DNA from: Pogona vitticeps
Lineage: Eukaryota; Chordata; Lepidosauria; Squamata; Agamidae
Direction of reading: 5' to 3'
Assembly: GCF_051106095.1 (NCBI RefSeq)
Contig: NC_135786.1
Span: 202,803,501-202,867,500 of the forward strand
DNA: 64,000 nt
Shown: piece after piece, positions 48,137-58,800 of the stretch
How positions within the stretch are numbered: position 1 is the first letter of the stretch
Layout: each line of letters opens with the position of its first letter
Made by a program: the position numbers and the translations under genes
Notes under the pieces: generated by a model
Database searches by the model: none
What the model was told of the DNA's origin: nothing
Seen by the model: the letters and a program-made list of their open reading frames with translations, nothing else

Positions 48137-49400
48137 TTTATTACTGCCACAGCTCCATACTGCAATGAGTTGCATCCAGATTTAGCCATGCATAGAGTAG
48201 ACCCATTAAAATGGAAAGGATATTAATCTTGACTAAAATGTCACTTATTTCAGCAAGTCTCCTCTAAGCAAGATTAATCTGGATCGAGCTGTTCTACATC
48301 TCCATTATATCTGAAAACATACAGTCCTCAGTCTAAAATACTCTAAGAAGCTGTTTTAAGATGCCTCTCACCACTAAAGACTGCATCAAATCATAGTGTT
48401 TGGGGTTTTTTTTTACCAATTGCATGCTTTCAAACCATTACTCACAGTATCTTTGCAAAGTTTTTAATATAATATATAAAAATAGAGCTATATTTACATT
48501 TGAAATACTGATAGTGGTACCACTTGCAAAAAGAACACTACAAATGCTAACATTCCATATCAGCAAAAGGTCTAATGGTAGGAAATGTTGACTTGGAATG
48601 TTTTCAGTCTTTTACTCCATAGTCAAATGCCATCTTTACCAAAACATACCTTCCCCAGTTTCAATTAAACAGGCTTCCTGTTTCAGGTTACGATAAAGTC
48701 ACATATCTGCGCAGAATGCAATGCACCCAATAAAAATTATCTCTACTACATCTTCATTACAAAAATATGACTAACTGCCCCAGCCCAACAATAATTTCCC
48801 TATGACTTCAATCCATGCCCCATTTAATGCCTAGCATTTTCATCTAACTCAAATTTAGCTCCAGCATCAATGTTTGAGCTTGGCTTAAATCTAGATAATT
48901 AAATTTAATGCACTTGTGGAACAGGCAATGAAGGAAATGACCAGATATTATCAGATCTCATCTTCAGTTTTTACAATATTGGCTAAAATGACAGAAGTAG
49001 TCTTATTATTGTATAGCTGCCAAGAACAGAAGTTCAAATATATTATAAAATTTGTGTTTAAAGACTAGTCTAGCATGCCACTTTCCTTTGACACACAGGT
49101 TAACCCTGTCTGAGATCAGCTTGTACAATCTACACCTTGCTCCATCTTCAAAACACTTAAGGAAAGTTCTTTAAATAATGATCCAGGGAAGGCATTTTGA
49201 AGACACTGCTTTAGCTGCAGCAACAAGTTCTGTGGACATTTTTCCTCCTCCATTTTATGTTTCAAGTACATTTTCCTTCAAAATGAACAAGTCAGTTTAA
49301 AAATTTAACAGAGTTGATTTTTCTGTGCTTCTGTTTCCTTTGGTCCATAGAAGTCAGCGTGGTTTGTAGGCATATCCAGCAGAAGTATTGCTTACTTTAA
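48137..49400 (-). other. MSC: Probable MSC 3' UTR
   Basis: Unique AT-rich sequence follows the MSC stop. Candidate minus-strand polyadenylation hexamers are ATTAAA at 48904-48909 and AATAAA at 48137-48142. Neither can be preferred without transcript data. Part of the distal segment (about 48165-48290) resembles an old squamate interspersed repeat, so the true end may be the nearer site. Confidence 0.35.
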
Positions 49401-49487
49401 TTATGCTGTAGTTCCACATAATCTGTTAGCAGCTGCAACTTCTTTGGGGTCTGATTCTGGTCTTCCTGAAACTACAAATGGCCAGGT
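49401..49487 (-). CDS. MSC: MSC exon 2 coding part (residues 186-213)
   Basis: The acceptor reads tttccatttacag, followed by ACC TGG CCA TTT at 49487 downward. The 28 residues [20 protein letters not shown] plus NRLCGTTA end in TAA at 49401-49403. The NRLCGTTA ending is the signature C-terminus of the MSC/TCF21 pair. The phase matches exon 1. The open frame upstream of the acceptor is intron read-through. Confidence 0.95.
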   Translation of the reverse strand, partial: TWPFVVSGRPESDPKEVAAANRLCGTTA

Positions 49488-52400
49488 CTGTAAATGGAAA
49501 TAGCATTCCATGTTAGAAAGAAGAATTGCAACATAAACATCTACCATCATTTCCCAACATATCTTACAAGACAAGTGCAAAAGTGGATGCATGAAAATGT
49601 ATTTAAAATGAAATATAATACAGCTGAATTGCAGTAAACATCTCTAATGTGGTAAGAATTTGAAACACAGTCTTCTCCCTCTACACCAGGGGTCTCCAAA
49701 TTTTTCAGCATGAGGGCCACATCATATATGTCCCACATTTTCAAAGGAACATGTGCATAAGTATTCCCACCCTCCCTCATGCACACACATACCCATGCAC
49801 ACATCCCCACACAAGCACGGGCTGAAGGGAATGGACCTGAGCCTGCTTGAGCTTGTGTCATTCACCGGGCTAGATAAAAAGGTAAGGCAGGATAGATAAA
49901 AAGGTAAGGCAGGCCGTAGTTTGGAAACCCCTGCTCTACACCATCAATGGCGTCCTTGTATTCCTTATTTGAAACTAATGGACCACAATCTGAGAGAGTA
50001 TAAGTGAGAAGTGGTTACTTCTTTGTTTTCTGAAATAATCAGAAAAAGATCCAGGAGAGTATTTGCTGTAGCAAATGTTTAGGTGGCATGCACAGAGTTT
50101 TCCTCAAATCCTCCCAGTGCTCAAAAAAGTTTAAAGTAAATGTTTGCTGTAAATTAATGGCATTTTGGCTAGGAATTTTCAAAAAGCCTGAACCACAGGC
50201 TTATAACCTGCTCCTAGCAGCAGAGGATGCAAGTTCTGCATTCCACTGTAGATAATTCAAGAAATATTATTGTGCTCTTTGATCTATTATTTATTTAGTT
50301 GTTATGTTTATTTCTATTTGAAATATTTTCAGACTTCTTGTGGCTTCCACCTCTTATCTCCATATCTCTTTGGGTTATAACAGGTGCACTATAAACGCTG
50401 ACTTCCTTGTATCAATTGCCTGAATCCTAACACTCTTGCAGTTACATAGGCTGGAATGTATATTTTAAAGTATTCAGCCAGGAACCTTAAGAACATTTAT
50501 CATCCAAGCATGCATATGAAGAGAAGAGTTTATGAAACATGCACTGTGCACATCCCAAGTACGATCTTAAAAGAGGCAATCAAGGAATGTCTTTACTACA
50601 ACAGTGTCTGTAGGTCATAGAACTTCCAAGATGGTTATTTTAAAAATTGACTTTTATGAATGTATTGTACAATTAGTGAGTCAAGCCAATATCAAGAGAT
50701 ATTAAGATTTTAAATTAGTCCATCAAACTCTTCAGTCCTCTCATTATACTTGTCATTGGGTTGATTAAATGTATAAAACATAGCCAATGGTCATCACTAG
50801 TGTCCATAGATGGCAGACAAATTACTCCAATCAAAAAAAGCTAAATATATAAGCATAGCCTTCTGCATGTACTGCTTATGTATATGCAAATATGCCTATG
50901 CATATACATCTATGCTGAACAGCTGAGCAGAGCTCCTTTGAACATGTTAAACTATTGTTTTATTGAAAATGGAGACACATAGGTGAGGCCATGAACTACT
51001 TGCTCTTGGTAGCTATTTCCCAATGACTTCAACAGTACTGGGGATATTTGGTCTGAAACAGGGCTTTCTCAAGAAAACAAGCATTCAGTTTGGCCTGAAC
51101 ATGTATCAACAATCCCCACATCATTAAACCAGAGAATGCAGACTGGAGAGGCACCGTAGAGTTGTGACTGTCTTTGGAGATGATACTTAACCAGCAGAGA
51201 ATCACAGATCTTGGGTCCTAGTAGAAATCTCATGGAAACCAGCACTTCAGTAAATGGCAAATGCACTATGAAGGATGATTAAGGAAAAGCCACAGGTAGA
51301 TAGATTCTACAAACTGTAGTCCAAAATACAACTTTCCTGAGCTCTGTTTGAATCAACTTTTGATAAGTGCAACTTAGGGTAGTAAAGCTTTTTTTCACCA
51401 TTTCTGTGTGCAATACAAGTCCTACGTCAGGTGTAATGCAGATGCACATTCTTCTTTTTCTCTGCATGACCAATGTTCATATATTCATATAAAATCACAC
51501 AACAAGAGGCTCAAGAGAGAGGAAGAATAACTTATCTATTTATGCTTAGGCCAGTAAATCATCAAGAATTCATCTGCTTCATTTTACAAAACAACCAGAT
51601 TTGTTGTTGTTTTTAAATGCCATGGAAAATCACTGGATGACCCTGAGGCACTCATACTGGCTCAGCCTGATCTACCTCAAAGGACTGATAGAAGAATAAA
51701 GGAGAGGACAAGACATCTGTGGATGCCAGATTGAACTTGCTGATATAAATATAAGCAACCGGTGGCCAGAAACCTACTGATACATTATGTCAAGGGAAGC
51801 ACACATGATCCTTCACTGCCTGTCAGTCAGGAGAGGTGGCATGCGAGGAGGGACACAAGCACAGCCGCTTTTTAATTAGTGGGAATGGGCCAGTGCAATT
51901 GATTCAAGGCTGGCATGACTAACCAACAGGATTCTGGCCAGAATCTGGTTTTCAAAAAGCAAGCACCACGTGTCAGGGACTATTTCCTAAGCCTCGGTTT
52001 CAAAGTCAAGAGCCACAAGGTGCCAACCTACACCCATGGCCTTCCTCCGTCCTTGCGGTAACCTTTGCACCCTTCTCCAGAGCTACAGCTGCTGTCATCG
52101 TGGGATGCGAGAAAGCCACTTTGCCCATGCTCAGAGGCTCTCTCGGCCCCTCCCCTGCCTCTAAACCGACGGCGAAGGCCCCAGCCCCACGCCTGGTTCT
52201 GAAACCCCCCCGCCCCGATCCCTGGGCCCAGCCTCGCTTACCAGGTTGACGGGATGGACGTAGCCCTTCTCGTAGCGGTCTTCTTGGAGCAGCTGCCGCA
52301 GGTGGGCGATGTAGCTGGAGGCCAGGCGGAGCGTGTCCAGCTTGGAGAGCTTGGTGTCCGGGGGCACCCAGGGCAGGCTGGTCTTGAGGCGCGAGAACGC

Positions 52401-52796
52401 CTTGCTCAGCACGCGCATCCGCGCCCGCTCGCGCGCGTTGGCCGCGTGGCGCTGCGTCTGCTTGCATTCCGCGCCCGCCGCGCTCCGGGCCCCGGGCCTT
52501 TTGCCGCCGCCGCCGCCGCCGTGGCCCTCCAGCGCCACGGCGGGCGCTCCCCGCGGGCGCTTCTTCTTGCGGGCGCCGGTGGAGCCACAGGTCGCTACGC
52601 TCTCCTCGTCTTCATCTTCCTCCTCCTCCTCCTCCTCTTCTTCCTCCTCCTCGGCGGCAGAGGAGTTCCCCACCGAGGGGCAAGGCTCGCCTCGGGGACG
52701 CCGCTTGGAGCGGGAGAGCGCCGGGTATTCCAACTGCAGCCCTCTCAGGTCCATCTCCGGCAGCTCTTCGCCGTCACTCAGGGAGCCCGTCGACAT
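49401..52796 (-). CDS. MSC: Musculin (MSC/ABF-1/MyoR), two-exon bHLH transcription factor
   Basis: Joining 52796-52242 to 49487-49401 on the minus strand gives 213 codons plus stop. The protein starts [20 protein letters not shown] and has a 12-Glu run (residues 49-60) followed by DEDEE. A basic KKKRPR patch lies near 77-82, a Gly run at 93-98, and the bHLH domain spans about 114-167. The basic region reads [14 protein letters not shown], and helix 2 begins near [13 protein letters not shown]. The C-terminus is [10 protein letters not shown]...NRLCGTTA. Its nearest relatives from memory are MSC and TCF21. The MDLRGLQ-EYP N-terminus, SLPWVPP and [12 protein letters not shown] match MSC, while TCF21 reads TLPWVPP and RQILANDKYE. 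Human MSC is 206 residues. In the known family it acts in the nucleus as an E-box repressor that heterodimerises with E proteins, in branchiomeric muscle precursors and activated B cells. No second coding gene is seen nearby. His117 replaces the Asn I recall in human MSC. Confidence 0.96.
49488..52241 (-). other. MSC: MSC intron 1
   Basis: A 2754-bp GT-AG intron of phase 0 separates the bHLH exon from the short C-terminal exon, the usual MSC/TCF21 structure. It holds a hAT-like miniature element at 49687-49933. The rest looks unique and AT-rich. An octamer-like ATGCAAAT occurs at 50884-50891. No other exon is apparent. Confidence 0.9.
49687..49933. mobile_element. hAT-like miniature element in the MSC intron
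   Basis: Ends caggggtctccaaattt and gtttggaaacccctg are inverted. Perfect 8-bp repeats CTCTACAC flank it at 49679-49686 and 49934-49941. A 22-bp tandem duplication (tagataaaaaggtaaggcag, twice) lies at 49871-49913. No coding capacity. Confidence 0.9.
52242..52796 (-). CDS. MSC: MSC exon 1 coding part (residues 1-185)
   Basis: The ATG is the complement of 52794-52796. It has G at -3, and its MSTGS start is conserved across MSC and TCF21, which decides the start. The frame stays open for 104 further codons upstream to 53108. That extension is probably not translated, because it crosses the TATA box at 52924-52934 and resembles no MSC N-terminus. The exon ends after VHPVNL. A GTAAGC donor begins at 52241 immediately after the CTG codon, so the intron is phase 0. 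The run-on peptide beyond it ([12 protein letters not shown]...) is intron. The whole exon lies in CpG-rich DNA. Confidence 0.96.
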
Positions 52797-52923
52797 GACC
52801 CGCCCCCAGACGCCGGAGGCGAGAGGGAGGGGAAGCGCGCGGCGCAGCGGCCAGCCCGGGCCCGCCTCACACGCTCGCCGCTTCGCCGCAAAGCAACTGC
52901 CCGACGGACTTTGAGGGGACAGA

Positions 52924-52934
52924 GCTATATATAC
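52924..52934 (-). promoter_or_regulatory. MSC: MSC TATA box
   Basis: On the minus strand the sequence reads GTATATATAGC, about 130 bp upstream of the MSC ATG. Transcription would then start near 52895-52900, giving a 5' UTR of roughly 100 nt. An E-box (CAGATG on the minus strand) lies at 52959-52964, some 30 bp further upstream. The start position is inferred from spacing only. Confidence 0.6.
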
Positions 52935-53337
52935 ATGCCAAGGGGAAGTGGGGCAAACCATCTGCGTGGGGGAAGGGGGACCAAAAATGAAGACGCCCCA
53001 CAGTAACGACGCGGCCTGACTGGCGCGCAGGGGGCTCTGCGTGCGTCGAGCCTCCCCCCTCCCCCCCTCCATAGCTCTTGAGACCTGCCCGAGAAGGTCT
53101 GTGCGCATCTGGAGCGAGGGTGAGCGCGAGCGCGCGCGCTAAATTCAAGAAAAGGCGCGTGGAAAGCGCAAAAAGCGCCTGAAGCTCGAAGGCTTATATC
53201 CGCTTGCTCAACCCACGGGTGCCCTGGAGGGGTGGGAGGATGCAGTTAATGGACCAGTGTATTCAAGAGATGAACCCTGCGGTTTGTTTTATTTTAAGCA
53301 AATAAAATCTTGAGGAGATGTTCTTGTGTACACAGTG

Positions 53338-53465
53338 CATGTGTCACCGAAGCGACCATAATGAATTTGACCCAACTCCGGGAGGCAGTGGAAGACAGGA
53401 GGGCCTGGCGTGCTCTGGTCCATGAGGTCACGAAGAGTCGGACACGACTTTAAAGCAACAACAAC
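53338..53465 (+). mobile_element. BovB 3' fragment upstream of the MSC promoter
   Basis: Caactccgggaggcagtgg, ggcgtgctctggtccatga and gtcggacacgactttaaagc identify about 125 bp of BovB 3' end. It lies about 400 bp upstream of the MSC TATA box, just outside the CpG island. Confidence 0.9.
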
Positions 53466-55760
53466 ACAGTGCATACGAATAGGATCGAGATGAGTGTACT
53501 GTATGCACAAACTCATCATGATGTCCCTTAAACAGTTAGTGGAGGACGAGTAATCACGGGAAGCGTCGACGGGTGCCACGTCCACACTGTTGCGGAGCCG
53601 TTATATTCTTCTCGGTGAAATATCCGGAGATACACAGTGCAGATAACAGCTGCAATCCTATGCGAACGTTTGAAGAAGAGATACCCCAGTGAACGGTTTT
53701 GAGGAACCGTATATGATCGAAACAATTACCAGGAGATTTGAAAAGACATGAATTTAATCCGCAATACATGAGAATCCTTCAGCATCACATCAAAGGGCTG
53801 TAACTAGTCCTGCGTCCTGTGTCCCACAGTGGCTAAGATGATGCATAGGAAAACCCCACATTATTATAAAAGTGGCAGTATGTTGCTCCGGTCTCTCAAT
53901 CTTTCTGCCTTCCTGAGGGATACACATTCCAGTAAAAATCCAAAGCAGTGTGTTCAAGATTAAGATGACTGGTCCACATGAGATAATATCGGACGCAAAA
54001 TCCATATTGTTTCAAGTGCACTGGTTTGTGAATTTTTCGCCCTATACGACTCACTGGCTTTTGGACTTGCTTTAGGAATTGCGCTGTCACTTGCGACGGA
54101 AGTTAAGTCCCATTAAAATCGGTGGGATTTACTTCCTAATAAGCTGTGAGTAAGATCGGGTTCGGGGGAAAGAATCCATTGCGCTCAAATTTCATTGGTG
54201 CATTGAATTAACATGGCTCTAAAGAAGGTAAAATCAAAGACAAAACTGAAACCCTCACGCACATGCAAACCTTTTAACTGCTAGTTGGTGGTCACTCAGG
54301 TAAAATTATAGACGGGTTGTTAAACGGATTCGCACCTGCCGTGGATTTTGATAACTTGGATTTGTATCTAAAAACAGAGTGGGTGGGGAGAAGTTTATTA
54401 GATAGGCAGCCCAGTGAGGGCAATTAAAAGCCTATATAGGAATAACTGAGTGAAACCACGTAAACCTAAACTGTTTATTTTAAAATAAGCCCCTTTCATT
54501 TCAGCCTGTCAAGTTTTTAAGGGGAGGTAGACTTCCAGGGGCATTCGTTTTAGTCAAGTAGAATTTTTTCCCCTTAAAAATAAGAGGACACTGGAAACTC
54601 ACAAACTGTATATTGGCAGAAGGTAAATTCTGCTGTTAGAAAAAACAATTGTTAGGAAAAAAATTGAAAAAAGAAACGTTCAATCTGATGATGCAGCCAA
54701 TGATTGTCTATTCACTTTGCTAGAACAGAAACACTGCCTTTAGAATGAAGTCCCAGACATTTAAAGAATACTTTTCACAAAAGCTAATTTGAATCAACCT
54801 TAGCCAAAGTTCATCTCCATCACCATTATGTCAGTGTTTCCCTTGTTGGAATCTTGGAAATACATCTCAATATCTGAGTGCTGGAATTTGGGGAAAAGAA
54901 TGGAAGAAAGGAAGAAAATTGGATCATTAAAGGTGCAGAATTCTTTTCTCCCATCATAAAACCCACTCCATAATTGAAGATTTGGGATCTCTCTCCTATT
55001 TTTGAGTTGGTCTGAATTTTTTTAAAATTTTAATTCTGTGGCTGAGCACATAAATGAAGTGGAGCCTCAGCAACAATGGAGAGAATCAAAGCATTTCGGT
55101 ATAATCCACTTCTGAACCAGGACATAAAATTGTTTATTTCAATTTATCTTCTCTTCCTCAACAATTGAAGGAGGGTCTTTAATAAAGAGTTAAACTATTC
55201 TATTAAAAATAGTAAAAATCATACTATACAATAAAAACCCTCTGGATGCAGGAAAAAGAACAGCTCACTGCAATTTGGATGCAACCGAAGCAAATAATCA
55301 AATGTTTGTTGTGATGAAAAAACTGCTTAAGGTGAAGAAGAGAAAGGGTCTGACAGCCGTCTTAAGACAGGGCTTCCTATCACTTGCTAGAGCCACCACA
55401 GAGAAGGTCCATCCTGGGACATCCATCAGCTGATTTCTGGAATGATCTTGCCTGGATGGAGAATTGATAGGATCTTTAGTGCTGGACTTTAGTCCTTATA
55501 ACAGGACAGTATAAGAAATAGATTTACTTGAAGATTTTTTTTAAAACCATCGCTGATTTCTAGGACCTGTGTTTCAAAATCTTAGCAACCTGTGTGTGTT
55601 ATGTAGCATCAAGTGGATGCTGATTTTCATCGACCTGAATAGTTTCTGAAGTACAGTATATGAAAAATTTAAAGGGTGGTTTGCCAGTAACCCCCCAGTG
55701 AGATTCCAAGGCCCAAAGGATATTTCAACCCAAGTTTTGTGGGCCCCAGTCTGACATTCT
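53466..55760. other. Upstream flank of MSC, mostly unique
   Basis: Scraps of the old squamate 'aagtcccattgaaat' repeat occur near 53650-53700 and 54105-54160 (taagtcccattaaaatcgg). Otherwise no gene or named repeat. Confidence 0.4.
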
Positions 55761-55763
55761 ATG

Positions 55764-55822
55764 CACTACACTACACTACACTACACTACACTACACTACA
55801 CTACACTACACTACACTACACT
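55764..55822. repeat. (CTACA)n pentanucleotide array, about 12 units
   Basis: A perfect period-5 repeat of cacta/ctaca. It follows the SINE-like tctgacattctatgcacta at 55750, so it may have grown from a SINE head. Confidence 0.96.
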
Positions 55823-55964
55823 GACTATTTCTCACTACCTATTTAAGCAAAAACCTTTGATTTTATTGATTCAAGAGTATAATATTTGTGTACATAGTGG
55901 CTGCATATTTTTCATTTACGTGAAATTCATATTCCATTCACACTTTGCAATTTCAAGCAGCAGA

Positions 55965-56115
55965 AAGTAGTGCAACCACAGGTTTATGGCCTTATCCTCA
56001 AGGCTGGGTGTTCAATTCCCTAGTGTGCCTCCTTGACAAAAGCTGGAGGCACACTAGGAAGATCCATAGGGGCCCTTCCAGCTCTGCAGTTCTAAGATGG
56101 TGATGGTGATGAAAT
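55965..56115 (+). mobile_element. tRNA-headed SINE
   Basis: A B-box-like gggtgttcaattccc, cctccttgacaaaagctgg, cccttccagctctgcag and a gatggtgatggtgat tail match the copy at 39600-39775. Confidence 0.75.
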
Positions 56116-56274
56116 TCCAACCACTAGATTGGATTTAGATTTGGTACTTAGAGTGGTACTTAGACTAGATCTATTTAAATAAATGACAAGTTGATGATAA
56201 TGCAAGAATCATGACCAACTTAAATCCTCTTGATGTCAGTGGGTGTGCTCCAGGGGTACAGTAGATCCAGTCCA

Positions 56275-56455
56275 TTGGCTTGAATGTGCATCAGATAGCG
56301 TGAAGGACAAGGACTTCAGAGACATGGGTCAAATCGCTGATCTGCCACAGAAACTCGTTTGGGAAGTGGCACGGGTAAAACTCTGACCTAACGTAAAAAC
56401 TCTATGAGGGTTGCCATAATTTGGAGGCGACTTGATAACACATAACTGCAAAATA
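56275..56455 (+). mobile_element. tRNA-headed SINE, diverged
   Basis: A B-box-like gggtcaaatcgctgatctg is followed by the 3' part aactctatgagggttgcc and gaggcgacttgataacac. Same family as 20150. Confidence 0.7.
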
Positions 56456-56559
56456 TAGATAAGGCTAAATCTGGAATTCGGGTTGGCAAAGGTAGAAAAC
56501 TGGCCAACTCCAGAGAAGAGAAGACAGCGCTGTCTATTTTACTTGGAAAGAGAGCGAGC

Positions 56560-58800
56560 CTTCGTCTGCGTCCAGTGTTTTCCTTAGTGCCAACTAAGTT
56601 AAGCAGTGGAGCCTTGCACGCAAGTGAGCCTCTCCATCTGCAGTCCGCGAGGCGTCCTTCCCCTTTGCCAGGCAGGCTCAGAGCCGAACCCAAACTGCTC
56701 AAATCCAGGCAGCAAATCCTGCTGGATCCGTGGGAACTCCTTCTGAGCACAAGTGGATAGGGTCGGGAAAGGAACTTGGAGGGGACTACAGGTCCCAAAA
56801 TCCCCCAGCCAAGACGGCCCTCGGCCAGGTCGGCAAGGGGAGTTGGAGAGCTCTGAACCAAAACAGCACCTCGTCAGAGCGGGGTTTTCTCCCAAGGAGA
56901 AGTCTGAGCGAGGAAGGGGCAGGTCGCCCACTTTCCTTGGCTGAGCCACGGTCTCTGGGATAGAAAGGGGCTGGCGAGGGGGTGGGAGGGAGAGCCCTGA
57001 TGGCTGCAGCAGGTGGACGTCGCGGCCCTTCAGGATTCCGGCATCTGCAATCTTTTCGTTCCGTTCCTCTTCCCACCAGACAAGCCTACTTGGCACCATT
57101 TCCACCCCCAACCCCCGGCTGTTCCCGGGCACAGTTTCCCGCAAGCTGGTAAGTCTGTTGAGAGAGAGAGAGAGAAGGAAAAACCCAGCAACAACAAAAA
57201 CACCGCGCTTCTTTTCTCCCAAGCCTTTGTTTGCAACCTGTTGTCTCGGGAAACGGGGGTGAGATGGGCTTTGGACTGGGGGGGAAAAAACAATGCAGCT
57301 TTTGGGCCAAGACTTGCAGAACAGGGAAGGACGTTCCCTTCCCATCTTCTCTCCCTCTCCCACCCCCCCGCCCGCCCCTTCTCCCTTCCTCCCTTTCTTC
57401 GTCCAATCCTTTCCCAAAGCCAATGGGTGGGCGCTCTGCAACACGGATGCCTTCGAAGCTGGCACACCTCGAAAGGCGCTGAACTTGGGCTGACACCGGG
57501 CCTCCCCCCCCCACGCCCCCACCCGCGCCTCTCGTTTTCTCCCAAGCAGGTGGTTTGGCGGCGTTGCCTTGCCCGTTACTTCAGCCGCGCCCCTGGACTA
57601 TCCATCTCACCCACCCGTCGGAGGGGCAGGCCGGTTCTCTCCCCTCTCCTAGCACGCCGCCCCCTTCCACTTCTCGGAGGATTGTTTATACAGGTGCAGT
57701 CTGAACTCCTTCCTTACCCAAGATTAATGGGAAGGAAAGTGGTGGATTTTTCTAAACAGCGGTCAAAATCTTGGTGCCCGCCCGGCTTTAAAAGCTCCGG
57801 TGGCAAATCTTAGCTTTTCCTCCGCCACCGCCGCGGACTGCATTCGCAGGCGAAGGCGCCCTGGATTTAAAGCCTTAAAAGGTAACGCGCCGCCGCGGGC
57901 TGAAACTTGTTAGAAAGTGTGGTGCTTATAAAATCTGGCCATGGATTGCCAAGGAAAAAGAAAAGACACTCTGGGTGTCCACTCTGTACATGCACAAAAG
58001 GACATCCTTCTTTCAAAAGTCCTTGGTTCTACAAGGAAAAAAACGCTCGCTCTAGTTCCAAGGAAAGCAGGGGGAACTTTAATAGTCAGTCAGAGATGCT
58101 AGAGAAAGTGAGGAGAGAACCATCCTTCAGAACTTAATTATGTTCTCTTGATTCTAAGCCATCCTGTTATTACAATTATTGCAAGTGAAACCTGAGAAAA
58201 CCATTTTAGTGTGGAGTGTTGCTTTCAGTATTCCAACCAGACAGCCCTCCATTCCCATCCCTCTTTTCTCCTATAAATTCTTGGGTAATATTCCCTGATC
58301 ACCAAGCATGCGTAGTCATCTTTAATGTCTCTTCCTTCCTTCCTTCCTTCCTTCCTTCCTTCCTTCCTTCCTTCCTTCCTTCCTTCCTTCCTTCCTTCCT
58401 TCCTTCCTTCCTTCTCTTCTACATCTCAGGAGATCCTGAGGTCCCCTGTGCCTGTTCGCACCTCCCTGTCCTGCGTAGTGAGAGACAGTTTTGCCTCTCC
58501 AGGAGGATACTAAAAACAAAAGACCCGGAATTCGGGGTTAGCAGTGATGATGGAGAAGGAAGAGCGTCGATGTCCTTCTCCTTGTTAAAAGCATTTCCGC
58601 GGGGCCAAAGAAGACGGCCCTGCCGCTGGAAGCTGCCACGGTTCCCCTCCCCCCCCCCGGGTTCTGTGAATGTTTCAGCAAATGTGTCCCTTTCGAGCGC
58701 GTTCGCTTCTCCGCTGGGCCCCAGTGAATGACTTCAGGCTTCCGCTGGTTCGGAGATCTTCTCCTCTCAAGCAAAAGACGTACCTAAATAGGTAAATCCG
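56560..58800. promoter_or_regulatory. Second GC-rich block upstream of MSC, possible promoter or enhancer
   Basis: GC-rich, purine/pyrimidine-skewed DNA with a CpG-dense core at about 57540-57905 lies 4-6 kb upstream of MSC. On the plus strand a TATAAA-like ttataaaa stands near 57926-57933, and a strong donor-like ctg|gtaagt has its GT at 57149. Human MSC has a divergent non-coding transcript, MSC-AS1, so a similar RNA is possible here. The long open frames in this block (such as 57013-57813 plus and 56599-57522 minus) overlap on both strands. They show no domain and look like chance frames. Confidence 0.4.
58331..58413. repeat. (CTTC)n microsatellite, about 20 units
   Basis: Uninterrupted tetranucleotide. 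Poly-Ser-Phe-Leu-Pro and Glu-Gly-Arg-Lys frames over it are artefacts. Confidence 0.97.

Larger units (their letters stand above)
52140..53180. promoter_or_regulatory. MSC: CpG island over MSC promoter and exon 1
   Basis: GC content and CpG density rise sharply between about 52.1 and 53.2 kb against AT-rich flanks. There are many CG dinucleotides, for example gcgcgagcgcgcgcgct near 53130. This fits the promoter of a developmental transcription factor. Boundaries are estimated by eye. The outer part, 52800-53180, is non-coding on both strands as far as can be seen. Confidence 0.75.

Noticed and set aside
52254-53006. 250-codon plus-strand frame across MSC exon 1
   Set aside because: Antisense shadow of the MSC coding exon. 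Its Leu/Phe/Ser runs mirror the Glu codons.
56599-57522. 307-codon minus-strand open frame
   Set aside because: Low-complexity Gly/Arg/Glu-rich translation with no recognisable family and several competing frames.
57013-57813. 266-codon plus-strand open frame in the GC-rich block
   Set aside because: It overlaps equally long frames on the other strand, shows no domain or codon pattern, and GC-rich DNA has few stops.
58216-58731. 171-codon plus-strand frame
   Set aside because: Built around the (CTTC)n microsatellite.
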